Positions 35,398 through 44,685 are shown, counted from the first letter of the stretch. The stretch is DNA of 64,000 bases from Streptomyces sp. NBC_00236 (GCF_036195045.1 NZ_CP108100.1:5146001-5210000); one strand, 5' to 3'. Notes: generated by a model not told the origin, from the sequence alone. Translations and numbers: made by a program.

Positions 35398-37155
35398 TCA
35401 CGGCCACCAGAACGTCTTGTACTTGCGTCCGCCCCGCCCGGTCACATTGCCGCTGACCACACCCTCGGAACCCTTGATGAGGGGGCCGCAGATGTCCTGG
35501 CAGACCTCGCGCGACGCCCCGCCGGCGATGGGCTTGCCGCCCAGCTTGTCGATCTCCAGGAGGGCGTTCTGCTCGGCGTGCGTGGCGCCCTGGACGTTGA
35601 CGCGGACCGGAACGTCACCGCGTTTGGCGATGGCGCTCAGCTGCGCCGGGGACAGACCCTGGCCGCTGCTGGAGACCACATTGCGCTCCACCCACTGTCC
35701 CGGCTTGCCGGGTACGGGAAAGCGCGCCCGGACGACCGAAGTGGTGTTCGTCTTCTCGGCCCACTCGACCGCCTTCTCGACCTCCTCCGGGCTCTTGCCC
35801 TTGGCCTTCGCCTCGCGCCGCACCTCGTCCAGGAAGACGTCCTGGTAGTCGCGGGCCGCCTGGGCGTTCTCCTCGGCGAGCTTCTTCAGTTCGGCGGGGG
35901 TCCGCTTCTTCGGGCCGCAGTCGTTGTTGTGGACCAGGACGTTGCCCCGGCCGACCGCCACGTAGTAGGTGTGCGTGGTGTCGACCGTCAGGTCGTGGGT
36001 GCGCTGACGCAGGGTGTACCGGCTGACCCCGGTGACGGCAAGTGCGCCGCCGTCGGACAGCCGCAGCGCGTCGCCGGCGGCGATCCGGCCCGCATCGGCC
36101 CAGCGTCCCTCGTTCACCAGCCAGAACGGGTGCGTGTCCGTGGCGGTCAGGGTGGCCGTACGGCCGTTCTGTTCCACCGTGACCCGGGTGAAGTGCTTGT
36201 CGCCCTCGGTGGTGATGGTGTCCGTCACCGTGCGCGCCGCGCTCCGGCCGTCCGCCGGGTCGGTGGCCAGGACACGGTCCCCGGCCCGGACGTCCTCGAT
36301 GGCGCGGCGGGTGCCGTCGGCGAGGAGGACGGGGGTGCCCGCGAGGAAGCTGTGATTGACCGGACAGTCGGGCTTCTTCTCGTCGGGTTTGGGGTCGTCC
36401 TTCTTGGGTTTCTTGGTGTCGTCGAGTTTCTTTGCGGCGTCGTCGAGGGCTTTCTGGGCGTCCTTGACCTTGCCGCGGCTCTTGATGAGTCCCTTGAGCC
36501 CGTCGTAGAGGTCGCCGCCGTGCTTCTTCAAGCTCTGGATGAGCTTGTAGGCCTTCTTCCACTTCCAGGGCGCCCCGTACTTCGCGGCGAGTTTCCCGAC
36601 CGCTCCGCCGACGAGACTCAACAGCACGTTGATCAACGTCTCCGTGCAGGCGCCCATGTCGCCCTTGGTGATGCAGTCCAGCGCGTCGGTGATCCCGAGT
36701 TCGTCGGCCAGGATCTTCGCGAGTTCCTTCGCCGCGTCGATCGCCTTGTCGCTGTTGGACTTCTCGTCCTTCTGCGCGTCCTGGAGATCCTTCAGCGCCT
36801 TGTCGTACGCGATCTGCTCCGGCGACTTCGGCGAACCGTCAGGATTCTTGTCCGAAGCCGGATCCCCCTGCCCCGGAGCGCTCTGGTCACCGCCCTGCGC
36901 CTGGCTCCCGCTGTCACCACCACAGTTGCCGCCGCCACCGATCCGGCAGACCTGCACACCGATCTTCGCCGTCAGATCAGCACCGATCCCCGTACCCACC
37001 AGGGCACCGATGATCGCCACGACCACCAGCGTCAGACCCAGGTACTCAAGCGCGCCCTGACCCCGGTCACGCCGTCGGCGCAGCCCCAGCACGCGTGCTT
37101 GTGTGCGCGGCACGCTGCGCCGCACCCGGCGCCGTAACTCCCCCATGCGTGGCAT
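35398..37155 (-). CDS. Polymorphic toxin: pilin-like N-terminus, Hint domain, deaminase-type tip
   Basis: A 585-residue protein. Residues 30-60 (DRGQGALEYLGLTLVVVAII) resemble a Flp/TadE-type prepilin leader. A Lys/Asp-rich middle is followed by a Hint (pretoxin) domain from about 265 (SFLAGTPVLLADGTRRAIEDV; TDTHPFWLV; DLTVDTTHTYYVAVG; ending VLVHNNDC), which should self-cleave to free the C-terminal 175 residues. That tip has THAEQNALLEI and VCQDICGPLI, the HAE and C-X3-C pattern of cytidine-deaminase-like toxins. Starts at 37155 or 37146; a TAGCGT box just upstream suggests a leaderless message. The target (nucleic acid or nucleotide) is unknown. Confidence 0.85.
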   Translation of the reverse strand: MPRMGELRRRVRRSVPRTQARVLGLRRRRDRGQGALEYLGLTLVVVAIIGALVGTGIGADLTAKIGVQVCRIGGGGNCGGDSGSQAQGGDQSAPGQGDPASDKNPDGSPKSPEQIAYDKALKDLQDAQKDEKSNSDKAIDAAKELAKILADELGITDALDCITKGDMGACTETLINVLLSLVGGAVGKLAAKYGAPWKWKKAYKLIQSLKKHGGDLYDGLKGLIKSRGKVKDAQKALDDAAKKLDDTKKPKKDDPKPDEKKPDCPVNHSFLAGTPVLLADGTRRAIEDVRAGDRVLATDPADGRSAARTVTDTITTEGDKHFTRVTVEQNGRTATLTATDTHPFWLVNEGRWADAGRIAAGDALRLSDGGALAVTGVSRYTLRQRTHDLTVDTTHTYYVAVGRGNVLVHNNDCGPKKRTPAELKKLAEENAQAARDYQDVFLDEVRREAKAKGKSPEEVEKAVEWAEKTNTTSVVRARFPVPGKPGQWVERNVVSSSGQGLSPAQLSAIAKRGDVPVRVNVQGATHAEQNALLEIDKLGGKPIAGGASREVCQDICGPLIKGSEGVVSGNVTGRGGRKYKTFWWP

Positions 37156-37239
37156 AGGGAGACGCTAACGGGCATATGGGGGGCGCGTCTTGGGCCCGTG
37201 GACCCAAAACGCGGCCCCACGGTGGCCCCGCAGCGCTCG

Positions 37240-38409
37240 TCAGCCCGGCCGCACGCTCCCGTAGATCGGCATGTAGTAGATCGACTCCTCGCGCACGTTC
37301 GCCCCCGGCTTCGGCGCGTGGATCATCATGCCGTCGCCCTTGTAGATGCCGACGTGGCTGATGTCGTCGTAGAAGAACACCAGGTCCCCGGGCCGCAGAT
37401 CCTCGGTGGCTATCCGGGTGCCCACGTTCACCTGGTCCCAGGTGGTCCGCGGAATGTCGACACCGGCCGCCTTCCAGGCCGCCTGGGTGAGCCCGGAGCA
37501 GTCGTACGAGGCCGGGCCGGTCGCCCCCCAGACGTACGGCTTGCCGAGCTGCGCCCTGGCGAACGCCATGACCTTCTCGGCCTTGGTCGAGGCGTCGGCG
37601 TCCGAACCCGAGCCCGAGCCGGTCCCGGTTCCGGTGCCTGCCCCCGTGCCGCTGCCGGCCTCCTCGGCGGCCTCCTCGGCCGCCGCGGCCTCGCGGTCGG
37701 CCTCGGCCTTCGCGGCGGCCTGCTTCTTCGCCAGCTCCGCCGCCTTGCGCTTGGCCTCCGCCTCCTTCTTGCGCTCCAGCTCGGCCAGCCGCGCCTTCTC
37801 CTCGGCTGTCAGCTTCGACAGCAGGCCGCGGGCCTCGGACAGCTTCGTCTGGACGTTCTGCTTGCTGGTGCGCAGGGTCGCCTGGGACTCGGTGAGCGTC
37901 TCCAGGCTCGCCACGGCCTCGGCCCGCTGCTCGGACGCCTTCACCTGCTGCGTACGGAAGTCCGACACCGCCCGCGTCTGGCGCTCGGTCATCCGGTCCA
38001 TGAGGTGGGTCTGGTCGAAGAACGACTGCGGGTCGTCGGCCAGGAAGAAGGTGGCGGTCGGGGCGAGGGTGCCGCCGCGGTACTGGGCGGCGGCATAGGT
38101 GCCGAGCGTCCTGCGTGCCTCGTTCAGCTTCTCGGTGCGCTTGGCGACGTCGTCGAGCAGGGTGTCCACCTTGGAGCGCTGCGCCGTGGTCGCTTCCTTC
38201 GCCTGGTTGTACTGCTGGGTCGCGGTGCCCGCCTGCCGGTAGAGGTCGTCGACCTTCTTCTGTACGTCCTCGATGCTGGGCTTGGGAGCCGGGGCGGCGA
38301 GTGCGCTCTGCGTGGACAGCAGGGTCACCGAAGCCAGTGCGGCCGTCGTGATCCCGACGGCCGGGCCGGTATTGCGCACACGGGTGCGCGGTTTGCGATG
38401 CGACGCCAA
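37240..38409 (-). CDS. Secreted NlpC/P60 peptidoglycan hydrolase 2, c-di-AMP controlled
   Basis: A 389-residue exported endopeptidase: signal peptide ending ALAA, a long coiled coil with an Ala/Lys/Glu-rich stretch, a Gly/Thr/Ser hinge, then NlpC/P60 with catalytic Cys in YDCSGLTQAAW and His in SHVGIYKGDG. TTG at 38409 is chosen as start: it aligns with the paralogue (ASHRKPRTRV against AAHRKPKQRP) and sits nine bases after AAGGAG, whereas ATG 38418 directly abuts that site. The leader is a ydaO riboswitch. It is the second gene of this type within 6 kb, flanking the toxin locus. Confidence 0.92.
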   Translation of the reverse strand: MASHRKPRTRVRNTGPAVGITTAALASVTLLSTQSALAAPAPKPSIEDVQKKVDDLYRQAGTATQQYNQAKEATTAQRSKVDTLLDDVAKRTEKLNEARRTLGTYAAAQYRGGTLAPTATFFLADDPQSFFDQTHLMDRMTERQTRAVSDFRTQQVKASEQRAEAVASLETLTESQATLRTSKQNVQTKLSEARGLLSKLTAEEKARLAELERKKEAEAKRKAAELAKKQAAAKAEADREAAAAEEAAEEAGSGTGAGTGTGTGSGSGSDADASTKAEKVMAFARAQLGKPYVWGATGPASYDCSGLTQAAWKAAGVDIPRTTWDQVNVGTRIATEDLRPGDLVFFYDDISHVGIYKGDGMMIHAPKPGANVREESIYYMPIYGSVRPG

Positions 38410-38418
38410 GGCCGGCAT

Positions 38419-38574
38419 CTCCTTCCGTGGACCGCCTACCGGGTTAGCTGTCGGGTTCGGGCGGAACGGAAGGCTGCCCTACGGTCCTGGTGGGGGATTT
38501 CGGACCGATTCACCCCGGTGATGCGTGTGGGTCCCCGGTTCCGGACTCCCGTGACGGACAGCCCGGATTCGGCG
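38419..38574 (-). promoter_or_regulatory. ydaO-type c-di-AMP riboswitch
   Basis: On the minus strand the ydaO consensus blocks occur in order: GGGGACCCAC, GGGGTGAATC, GTAGGGC, and CCGAACCCGACAGCTAACC followed by GGTAGGCG. P1 can form between CGCC (38571-38574) and GGCG. CCTTCCGT (38466-38473) pairs with ACGGAAGG (38421-38428), which includes the Shine-Dalgarno AAGGAG of the hydrolase gene, so folding could also hide the ribosome site. ydaO switches bind c-di-AMP and usually turn genes off; in Streptomyces they precede cell-wall hydrolases. Confidence 0.93.
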
Positions 38575-38628
38575 TGGACGCCCGCTCGGCGTGGATCGCC
38601 TCTGGGGGTACGGGCCGCCCGAACGAGC

Positions 38629-38658
38629 ACGCTAGCCAACTCATGGTGCCGCTGTGAA
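38629..38658 (-). promoter_or_regulatory. promoter for the riboswitch transcript
   Basis: On the minus strand TTCACA (38653-38658), 18 bp, then TAGCGT (38629-38634), a reasonable principal-sigma-type promoter about 50 bases upstream of the aptamer. The remaining bases to 38843 hold the promoter of pcrA, including TAGACT at 38829-38834. Confidence 0.55.
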
Positions 38659-38843
38659 GGTTGATGTTCGATATGCCCGATACATTTTCGTGACCTTGCC
38701 GGATCGGGGCGCTGCGGGGCAGGTGGGGCCCGGGGTCGCTCCACACAGTGATGCCCATCGCTCGCTCTGAGTGTCCGGTCGCCGGTGCGTGGTTGGTCAC
38801 TCGGGCCCGGAGTGTCAGTGCGCACGCCTAGACTCGGGAGGCG

Positions 38844-41282
38844 ATGAGCAGCCTCTTTGACGACAGTTTCCTGGCCGGCCTCCAGCACACGGAGGAAGGG
38901 CCCCCGCCGCCCCCCGAGGACTCCGCACCCGAAGCGGTGCCGGAGGACCTCTTCGCGGGCGTTTTCGACGGGCCCCCGCCGCCCCGCGAGGCCTACTACC
39001 GCGACGGGGCCCACCGCCCGGTCATCGACGCGGCCGCGCTGCTGGACGGGCTGAACACCGAGCAGCGCGCAGCCGTCGTGCACGCCGGGTCCCCGCTGCT
39101 CATCGTCGCCGGTGCCGGTTCGGGCAAGACCCGCGTACTGACGCACCGCATCGCCCATCTGCTGGCCGAGCGCGGCGTGCACCCCGGCCAGATCCTGGCG
39201 ATCACCTTCACCAACAAGGCCGCCGGCGAGATGAAGGAGCGCGTCGAGCAGCTCGTCGGACCGCGGGCCAACGCCATGTGGGTCATGACCTTCCACAGCG
39301 CGTGCGTACGGATCCTGCGCCGCGAGTCGAAGCGGCTCGGCTTCACCTCCTCGTTCTCCATCTACGACGCCGCCGACTCCAAGCGCCTCATGGCCCTGGT
39401 CTGCCGCGATCTCGACCTCGACCCGAAGCGCTACCCGCCGAAGTCGTTCACGGCGAAGGTCTCGAACCTGAAGAACGAGCTGATCGACGAGGAGACCTTC
39501 GCCGGCCAGGCTGCCGACGGCTTCGAGAAGACACTCGCCCAGGCCTACGCGCTCTACCAGTCCCGGCTGCGCGAGGCGAACGCGCTGGACTTCGACGACA
39601 TCATCATGACGACGGTGCACCTGCTCCAGGCGTTCCCCGACGTCGCCGAGCACTACCGCCGCCGCTTCCGCCACGTCCTCGTCGACGAGTACCAGGACAC
39701 CAACCACGCCCAGTACACGCTCGTACGGGAACTGGTCGGCCCGGCGGGCGAGGCCGACGCCCCGGGCGAGCTGTGCGTCGTGGGTGACGCGGACCAGTCG
39801 ATCTACGCCTTCCGCGGCGCGACCATCCGCAACATCCTCCAGTTCGAGGAGGACTACCCGGACGCGACGACGATCATGCTGGAGCAGAACTACCGCTCCA
39901 CGCAGACGATCCTGTCCGCGGCCAACGCGGTCATCGAGCGCAACGAGAGCCGCCGCCCGAAGAACCTCTGGACGAACGCGGGCGCGGGCACCCGCATCAC
40001 CGGCTATGTCGCCGACACCGAGCACGACGAGGCGCAGTTCGTCGCCGACGAGATCGACCGGCTGACCGACGCGGGCGACGCCAAGGCCGGCGACGTGGCG
40101 ATCTTCTACCGGACGAACGCGCAGTCGCGTGTCTTCGAGGAGATCTTCATCCGCGTCGGCCTGCCCTACAAGGTGGTCGGCGGCGTGCGCTTCTACGAGC
40201 GCAAGGAGGTCAGGGACGTCCTGGCCTACCTCCGGGTCCTCTCCAACCCCGAGGACACCGTCCCGCTGCGCCGCATCCTGAACGTGCCCAAGCGGGGCAT
40301 CGGCGACCGGGCCGAGGCGATGATCGACGCCCTGTCGATGCGCGAGAAGATCTCCTTCCCGCAGGCGCTGCGCCGGGTCGACGAGGCGTACGGCATGGCA
40401 GCCCGTTCGTCGAACGCGGTGAAGCGGTTCAACACGCTGATGGAGGAGCTCCGCACGGTCGTGGAGTCCGGCGCTGGACCTGCGGTCGTGGTGGAGGCCG
40501 TCATGGAGCGGACCGGCTATCTCGCCGAGCTCCAGGCGTCCACCGACCCGCAGGACGAGACCCGGATCGAGAACCTCCAGGAACTCGCCTCCGTCGCCCT
40601 CGAGTTCGAGCAGGAGCGGGCGGAGGACGAAGGCGCGGGCACGCTCGCCGAGTTCCTGGAGAAGGTCGCGCTCGTCGCCGACGCCGACCAGATCCCCGAC
40701 GAGGACGAGGACGGCTCCGGTGTCGTCACGCTGATGACGCTGCACACCGCCAAGGGCCTCGAATTCCCGGTGGTCTTCCTGACCGGCATGGAGGACGGGG
40801 TCTTCCCGCACATGCGGGCACTCGGACAGACCAAGGAGCTGGAGGAGGAGCGGCGGCTCGCCTACGTCGGCATCACGCGCGCCCGCGAGCGGCTCTACCT
40901 CACTCGCGCGGCGATGCGCAGCGCCTGGGGCCAGCCCGCGTACAACCCGCCGTCGCGGTTCCTGGAGGAGATCCCGGACCAGCACCTGGAGTGGAAGCGC
41001 AAGGGCCCCATGGCGGCACCGGCCGGGCCGACGTCGGGCATCACCTCGTCGCGCTCCGCGTCCCGTGCGCGCTCCGGCCCCTCGGGCTTCGCGACCCGGC
41101 GGACCTCGGACAAGCCGACGATCACCCTGGTGGCCGGTGACCGGGTCACCCACGACCAGTTCGGTCTGGGCACGGTGACGGCGGTCGAGGGCATCGGGGA
41201 CCAGGCGAAGGCCACGGTCGACTTCGGGGACGCGCGGCCGAAGAAGCTGCTGCTGCGGTACGCGCCGGTCGAGAAGCTGTAG
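38844..41282 (+). CDS. pcrA: ATP-dependent DNA helicase PcrA/UvrD
   Basis: An 812-residue superfamily 1 helicase that unwinds DNA 3'-5' in repair and replication restart. Visible motifs: LNTEQRAAVVHAG (Q-motif), AGAGSGKTRVLTHR (Walker A), LAITFTNKAAGEMKERV (Ia), VDEYQDTN (II), VVGDADQSIYAFRGA (III), LEQNYRSTQTIL (IV), VTLMTLHTAKGLEFPVVFL (V) and EERRLAYVGITRARERLYL (VI). The C-terminal DRVTHDQFGLGTVTAVEG domain is present. A TAGACT box lies only 10 bases before the ATG. It ends at a strong bidirectional terminator. Confidence 0.96.
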   Translation: MSSLFDDSFLAGLQHTEEGPPPPPEDSAPEAVPEDLFAGVFDGPPPPREAYYRDGAHRPVIDAAALLDGLNTEQRAAVVHAGSPLLIVAGAGSGKTRVLTHRIAHLLAERGVHPGQILAITFTNKAAGEMKERVEQLVGPRANAMWVMTFHSACVRILRRESKRLGFTSSFSIYDAADSKRLMALVCRDLDLDPKRYPPKSFTAKVSNLKNELIDEETFAGQAADGFEKTLAQAYALYQSRLREANALDFDDIIMTTVHLLQAFPDVAEHYRRRFRHVLVDEYQDTNHAQYTLVRELVGPAGEADAPGELCVVGDADQSIYAFRGATIRNILQFEEDYPDATTIMLEQNYRSTQTILSAANAVIERNESRRPKNLWTNAGAGTRITGYVADTEHDEAQFVADEIDRLTDAGDAKAGDVAIFYRTNAQSRVFEEIFIRVGLPYKVVGGVRFYERKEVRDVLAYLRVLSNPEDTVPLRRILNVPKRGIGDRAEAMIDALSMREKISFPQALRRVDEAYGMAARSSNAVKRFNTLMEELRTVVESGAGPAVVVEAVMERTGYLAELQASTDPQDETRIENLQELASVALEFEQERAEDEGAGTLAEFLEKVALVADADQIPDEDEDGSGVVTLMTLHTAKGLEFPVVFLTGMEDGVFPHMRALGQTKELEEERRLAYVGITRARERLYLTRAAMRSAWGQPAYNPPSRFLEEIPDQHLEWKRKGPMAAPAGPTSGITSSRSASRARSGPSGFATRRTSDKPTITLVAGDRVTHDQFGLGTVTAVEGIGDQAKATVDFGDARPKKLLLRYAPVEKL

Positions 41283-41298
41283 GGCCGGCGGGCCCCGC

Positions 41299-41324
41299 GG
41301 GTGGGCGGCCGCGGCCGCCCACCC
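41299..41324. terminator. 26-bp palindrome, bidirectional terminator
   Basis: GGGTGGGCGGCC (41299-41310) and GGCCGCCCACCC (41313-41324) are perfect complements around GC, between convergent pcrA and the M23 peptidase gene, touching the latter's stop codon region. Confidence 0.85.
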
Positions 41325-41326
41325 GA

Positions 41327-42919
41327 TCAGTTCGGGTTGACGTTGTGGCTGCGGAGCCAGGGCAGCGGGTCGATCGCCGCGCCGCCGCCGGGCCGGACCT
41401 CGAAGTGCAGGTGCGGGCCGGTCGAGTTGCCGGAGTCGCCGGAGTACGCGATGACATCACCGGCCTTGACGTAGCCCGAGCGGATCCGGGTGCTGCTGAG
41501 GTGGCAGTACCAGGTCTCGGTGCCGTCGGCCGCGGTGACGATGGCCATGTTCCCGTAGGCGGAGTTGATCTGCGTACGGACGGTGCCGTCGGTCGCCGCC
41601 ATCACCGGCGTGCCGTAGCCGACGGGGAAGTCGATGCCCGTGTGCACGGACATCCAGTTGACGCCCGCCTGGCCGAAGTACGCGCTGAGCTGATGGTCCT
41701 TGACCGGCATGACGAACTTGGGGCGCAGGGCCTCCTTGCGGGCGGCCTCGTCCGCGCGTCGCTTCTTCTCGGCGGCCTGCCGTGCCTTCAGGTCGATGCG
41801 TTCCTGGGTGCGGCTCGCGCGGTCGGCGAAGTTCTCCGCGTCGGCACTGAGGTTGGCCAGCTGGGTGTCCAGCTTGTTGTTGGCCGCGACGGGCTTGACC
41901 GTGCCGGGGTCGGCGGCCGCCATCGTCGCGGTCTCGTCCTTCTTCTCCTCGCCGCCGCCCATCCCGCCCACGGAGGCTGCGGCGATGCCCGCCACGCTCA
42001 TCACGCAGGCGGACGGAACGGCGACGGTGAGGAGTGCGGAACGCTTCGCGGGAGAGCGCCTGCGGCTGCGGCTTCCGCCACCACTGCGGGTGACGGGGCG
42101 GCCTGCGGGGCGGTGACCGGTGGCCGGGGCGGCGTCCGGGGTGGAGTCCGGTGCGGCGGCGGAATCATGGTCGCGAGCGTGGTCGTCCGGCTGGGGCGCG
42201 GTGCTGTCGGTGGCCTCTGGGTCGAGGTCCGTCTCCGCGAGGCTGAACTCGGCGGTCCGGTAGGGCTCGTACGGGTCGTACGGATCGAAGGACGCCTGCG
42301 GCTCGTAGGGCGTCTCGTGGGAGCTCTGCGGCTCGTACGTCTCGTCGGTCGCGTACGGATACTGGGCCGTTTGTTCGGCTGCGTCGGGCGCTGCCGCGAT
42401 GTGCTCGGATTGCGCGGTCTGCTGTGCGTACTCGGGCGTGGCGCCGGTGTTCCAGGCGGTGGCGTCGTAGGCGCCGGTGTCGTAACCCGTCGTGCCGGTG
42501 TCCGTCCACTGGCCGGTCTGCTGCCAGGTGGTGGTGTCCCACTGGCCGGAGGTGTCCGGGGCCCCGTGCTGGGCCGGGACGGTGTGGCCGTAACCGCCGT
42601 CCGGGATCCAGGCCGCGCCGGTGTCGTACTGCGGGCCGGGGTCGTACGGGTGCTGCTGGGGCTGCGCGGTGTAGGCCGTGTAGTCGGCGGCCTGGCCGTA
42701 CTCGGCCGTGGGGTGCGCGCCCGTGTCCCACGGGGAGGCGACATACGTACCGCTGTGGTCGGCCGTGTTGCCGCCGTACGGGGCGGCGTAGCCCGTCGCG
42801 GTGTCGTACGAGCCGTCGTAACTGCCGGGGAGGGAGCCGAAGAGCGGGTCGCTGTCGAAGCCGCCCGCGGAGTGGCCGTCATACCCGGCGTACCCGGCGT
42901 GGGGGTGCTGGTCGTTCAC
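41327..42919 (-). CDS. Membrane-anchored M23 (LytM-type) peptidase
   Basis: A 530-residue protein. Residues 1-250 are a long cytoplasmic-looking region rich in Tyr, Gln, Thr, Asp and Gly (repeated T-G-Y-D, Y-E-P-Q units). A basic stretch and one hydrophobic segment (ALLTVAVPSACVMSVAGIAAASVGG) follow, then a short coiled coil and the M23 domain with zinc ligands in HTGIDFPVGYGTPV and GPHLHFEVR. This enzyme type cuts peptidoglycan cross-bridges or activates amidases. GTG 42919 is favoured over TTG 42922; GAGAGAGACG is the only ribosome site. Confidence 0.9.
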   Translation of the reverse strand: MNDQHPHAGYAGYDGHSAGGFDSDPLFGSLPGSYDGSYDTATGYAAPYGGNTADHSGTYVASPWDTGAHPTAEYGQAADYTAYTAQPQQHPYDPGPQYDTGAAWIPDGGYGHTVPAQHGAPDTSGQWDTTTWQQTGQWTDTGTTGYDTGAYDATAWNTGATPEYAQQTAQSEHIAAAPDAAEQTAQYPYATDETYEPQSSHETPYEPQASFDPYDPYEPYRTAEFSLAETDLDPEATDSTAPQPDDHARDHDSAAAPDSTPDAAPATGHRPAGRPVTRSGGGSRSRRRSPAKRSALLTVAVPSACVMSVAGIAAASVGGMGGGEEKKDETATMAAADPGTVKPVAANNKLDTQLANLSADAENFADRASRTQERIDLKARQAAEKKRRADEAARKEALRPKFVMPVKDHQLSAYFGQAGVNWMSVHTGIDFPVGYGTPVMAATDGTVRTQINSAYGNMAIVTAADGTETWYCHLSSTRIRSGYVKAGDVIAYSGDSGNSTGPHLHFEVRPGGGAAIDPLPWLRSHNVNPN

Positions 42920-43189
42920 CAACGTCTCTCTCGCCTCGGCAGCAGTACCAGTGTGCCCGGGGTCCGGTGGGGACTCCGGGGAAGCAGTGGCCGCGACTGT
43001 ACCCGGCGGTATGCGACGCCGACAATCTTCGACGGCCTTCCGCCGCTCAGGAATCGGGCAATCGGCCGTCTTTCGACGGGCTGCTCACACAGCCTTGGCT
43101 CTATGTTCGAAACCCGTTCTATTTGTGGGTGAGGCGGAGCGTTGACGGCAGGGGGCGTGGCTGCCGGATTCCGGCAGATTCGGTCGTCC

Positions 43190-44278
43190 TCAGGCCACGG
43201 AGGCGGCGCCCGCGGGCCCCTGGGCGGACGCGTGGGCGTCGAGCGCCCGCCGGATGCCGGCCGCCACGGCGGGGTGCACGGGCAGGGCGAGATGGCCTAC
43301 GCCGGTGACGCGCACGTTGACCACGTCCAGGTCCGGGTGGTCGATGCAGGCCGCCTCGACGGGGACGATCACCTGGTCCAGCTCGCTCCAGAAGCTGACG
43401 AACCGGGTGCGGCAGCCGGGCGCGGGGAGCCGCAGCTCCTCGATCGGCCCCGAGCCGCTGCGCATCTGGCGCACGATGGGGTGGGCGCCGGCCAGCGGGG
43501 CGACGGCGGTGCCGCCGTGCGGTGTGCCGAGGGTGACGAGGGTGCGGATCCGCCGGTCACCGCCCAGCCGCTGGACGTAGTAGCGCGCTATCAGGCCGCC
43601 CAGGCTGTGGCCGACGATGTCGACCTCGCGGTGGCCGGTGCGGGCGCAGATCTCCTCGACGTGCCGGCCGAGCAGTTCGGCGGCCGTACGGATGTCGCAG
43701 GTCAGCGGGGAGTAGTTGAGCGACTCCAGGTGGTGCCAGCCGTGCCGGGCCAGCGAGCGGCGCAGCAGGACGAAGACGGAACGGTTGTCGATGAAGCCGT
43801 GCAGGAGCACGACGGGCGGCCGGTCGGGGTGCGCGGTGGGCAGCGCGGTGGTCCCTGCGGGAGCGGACGCGAGCGGGGGCGCGGGAGTGGAAGCGGGAGC
43901 GGGAGCGGGAGTGGAAACGGGGGCGGATGCGCGGGCAGGGCCGGGGTGGCCTGCCGTTCCGGTCGCTGTTCCGGTTGCCTTCCCCGTCCCCGTCCCCGTC
44001 GCTGTTCCCGTCCCTGTCGCTGTTCCCGTTCCCGTCGCCGTCGCCGTTCCGGCCGTGGGGTGCCGCTCGCCGGTGATGCCGGTGGGATACAGGAGGGCGT
44101 GCCCCGCCAGGACCACGAGTTCGAGCGCCGTCGCCCTCAGCAGGGCCGCGGACAGCCGGGTGGACGGCAGCCGGACGGGCGGCAGCCAGGTCATGTCCGC
44201 ACACATCCGGCGCAGCAGCAGGGGAAGAAGGGGGAGGAACGGGGCTTGCGCGGTCTCGGGGGTATGCGGGGTCCTCAT
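43190..44278 (-). CDS. Secreted or membrane-bound lipase/esterase (alpha/beta hydrolase)
   Basis: A 362-residue hydrolase. The N-terminus has a hydrophobic segment (LSAALLRATALELVVLAGHALLY). A low-complexity Gly-Thr-Ala and Ser-Ala-Pro linker follows at about residues 75-140, encoded by short DNA repeats. The catalytic domain has VVLLHGFIDNRSVF (oxyanion), nucleophile in VDIVGHSLGGLIARYYV, and a C-terminal Asp/His (LDVVNVRVTGVGHLALP). It resembles Streptomyces triacylglycerol lipases. ATG 44278 has GCAGGAGG at the right distance. Confidence 0.88.
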   Translation of the reverse strand: MRTPHTPETAQAPFLPLLPLLLRRMCADMTWLPPVRLPSTRLSAALLRATALELVVLAGHALLYPTGITGERHPTAGTATATGTGTATGTGTATGTGTGKATGTATGTAGHPGPARASAPVSTPAPAPASTPAPPLASAPAGTTALPTAHPDRPPVVLLHGFIDNRSVFVLLRRSLARHGWHHLESLNYSPLTCDIRTAAELLGRHVEEICARTGHREVDIVGHSLGGLIARYYVQRLGGDRRIRTLVTLGTPHGGTAVAPLAGAHPIVRQMRSGSGPIEELRLPAPGCRTRFVSFWSELDQVIVPVEAACIDHPDLDVVNVRVTGVGHLALPVHPAVAAGIRRALDAHASAQGPAGAASVA

Positions 44279-44685
44279 GGTCGACCTCCTGCTCCGGCAC
44301 CCGGGGAGGAGCGGCTCGCTGCCCCGTCTGCCCTCATGGGGCGCCATCTCGGAGGTCCGGGCCGGCCGGTCGCCGTCCGGGACTCGCCGCCCGCCGTGTC
44401 CTCCGGGACACCATCGGTGACCGGCGGACAGGCGGGTGGTGAGCCGTACCACCGTGCCGTGCGGCTGACGGCGCGGTGGTGCGGCGACCTCGTTGCGGCT
44501 CCCCCGGCGGCCGGTCCCGCACGGCAGGACTGCCGTGTGCTGCGGGAGCGGTGCCCGGTGAACATGTCCCACGTGTGATTTCCCCCTCCCCGCCCACCGC
44601 GAAACTGCGGCTTGCGGGATGCTGGGGATAACGTTCGTTCACATTCCCTGGCCTTCAGGCACAGGAGACGCATGTGGAGGCAGTG
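44279..44685. other. 407-bp divergent non-coding region
   Basis: Lies between the lipase start (minus) and icmB (plus). I see no gene. A TAACGT box at about 44628-44633 may be part of the icmB promoter, and AGGAGA at about 44663 is a ribosome site usable by a GTG at 44674. Confidence 0.5.
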
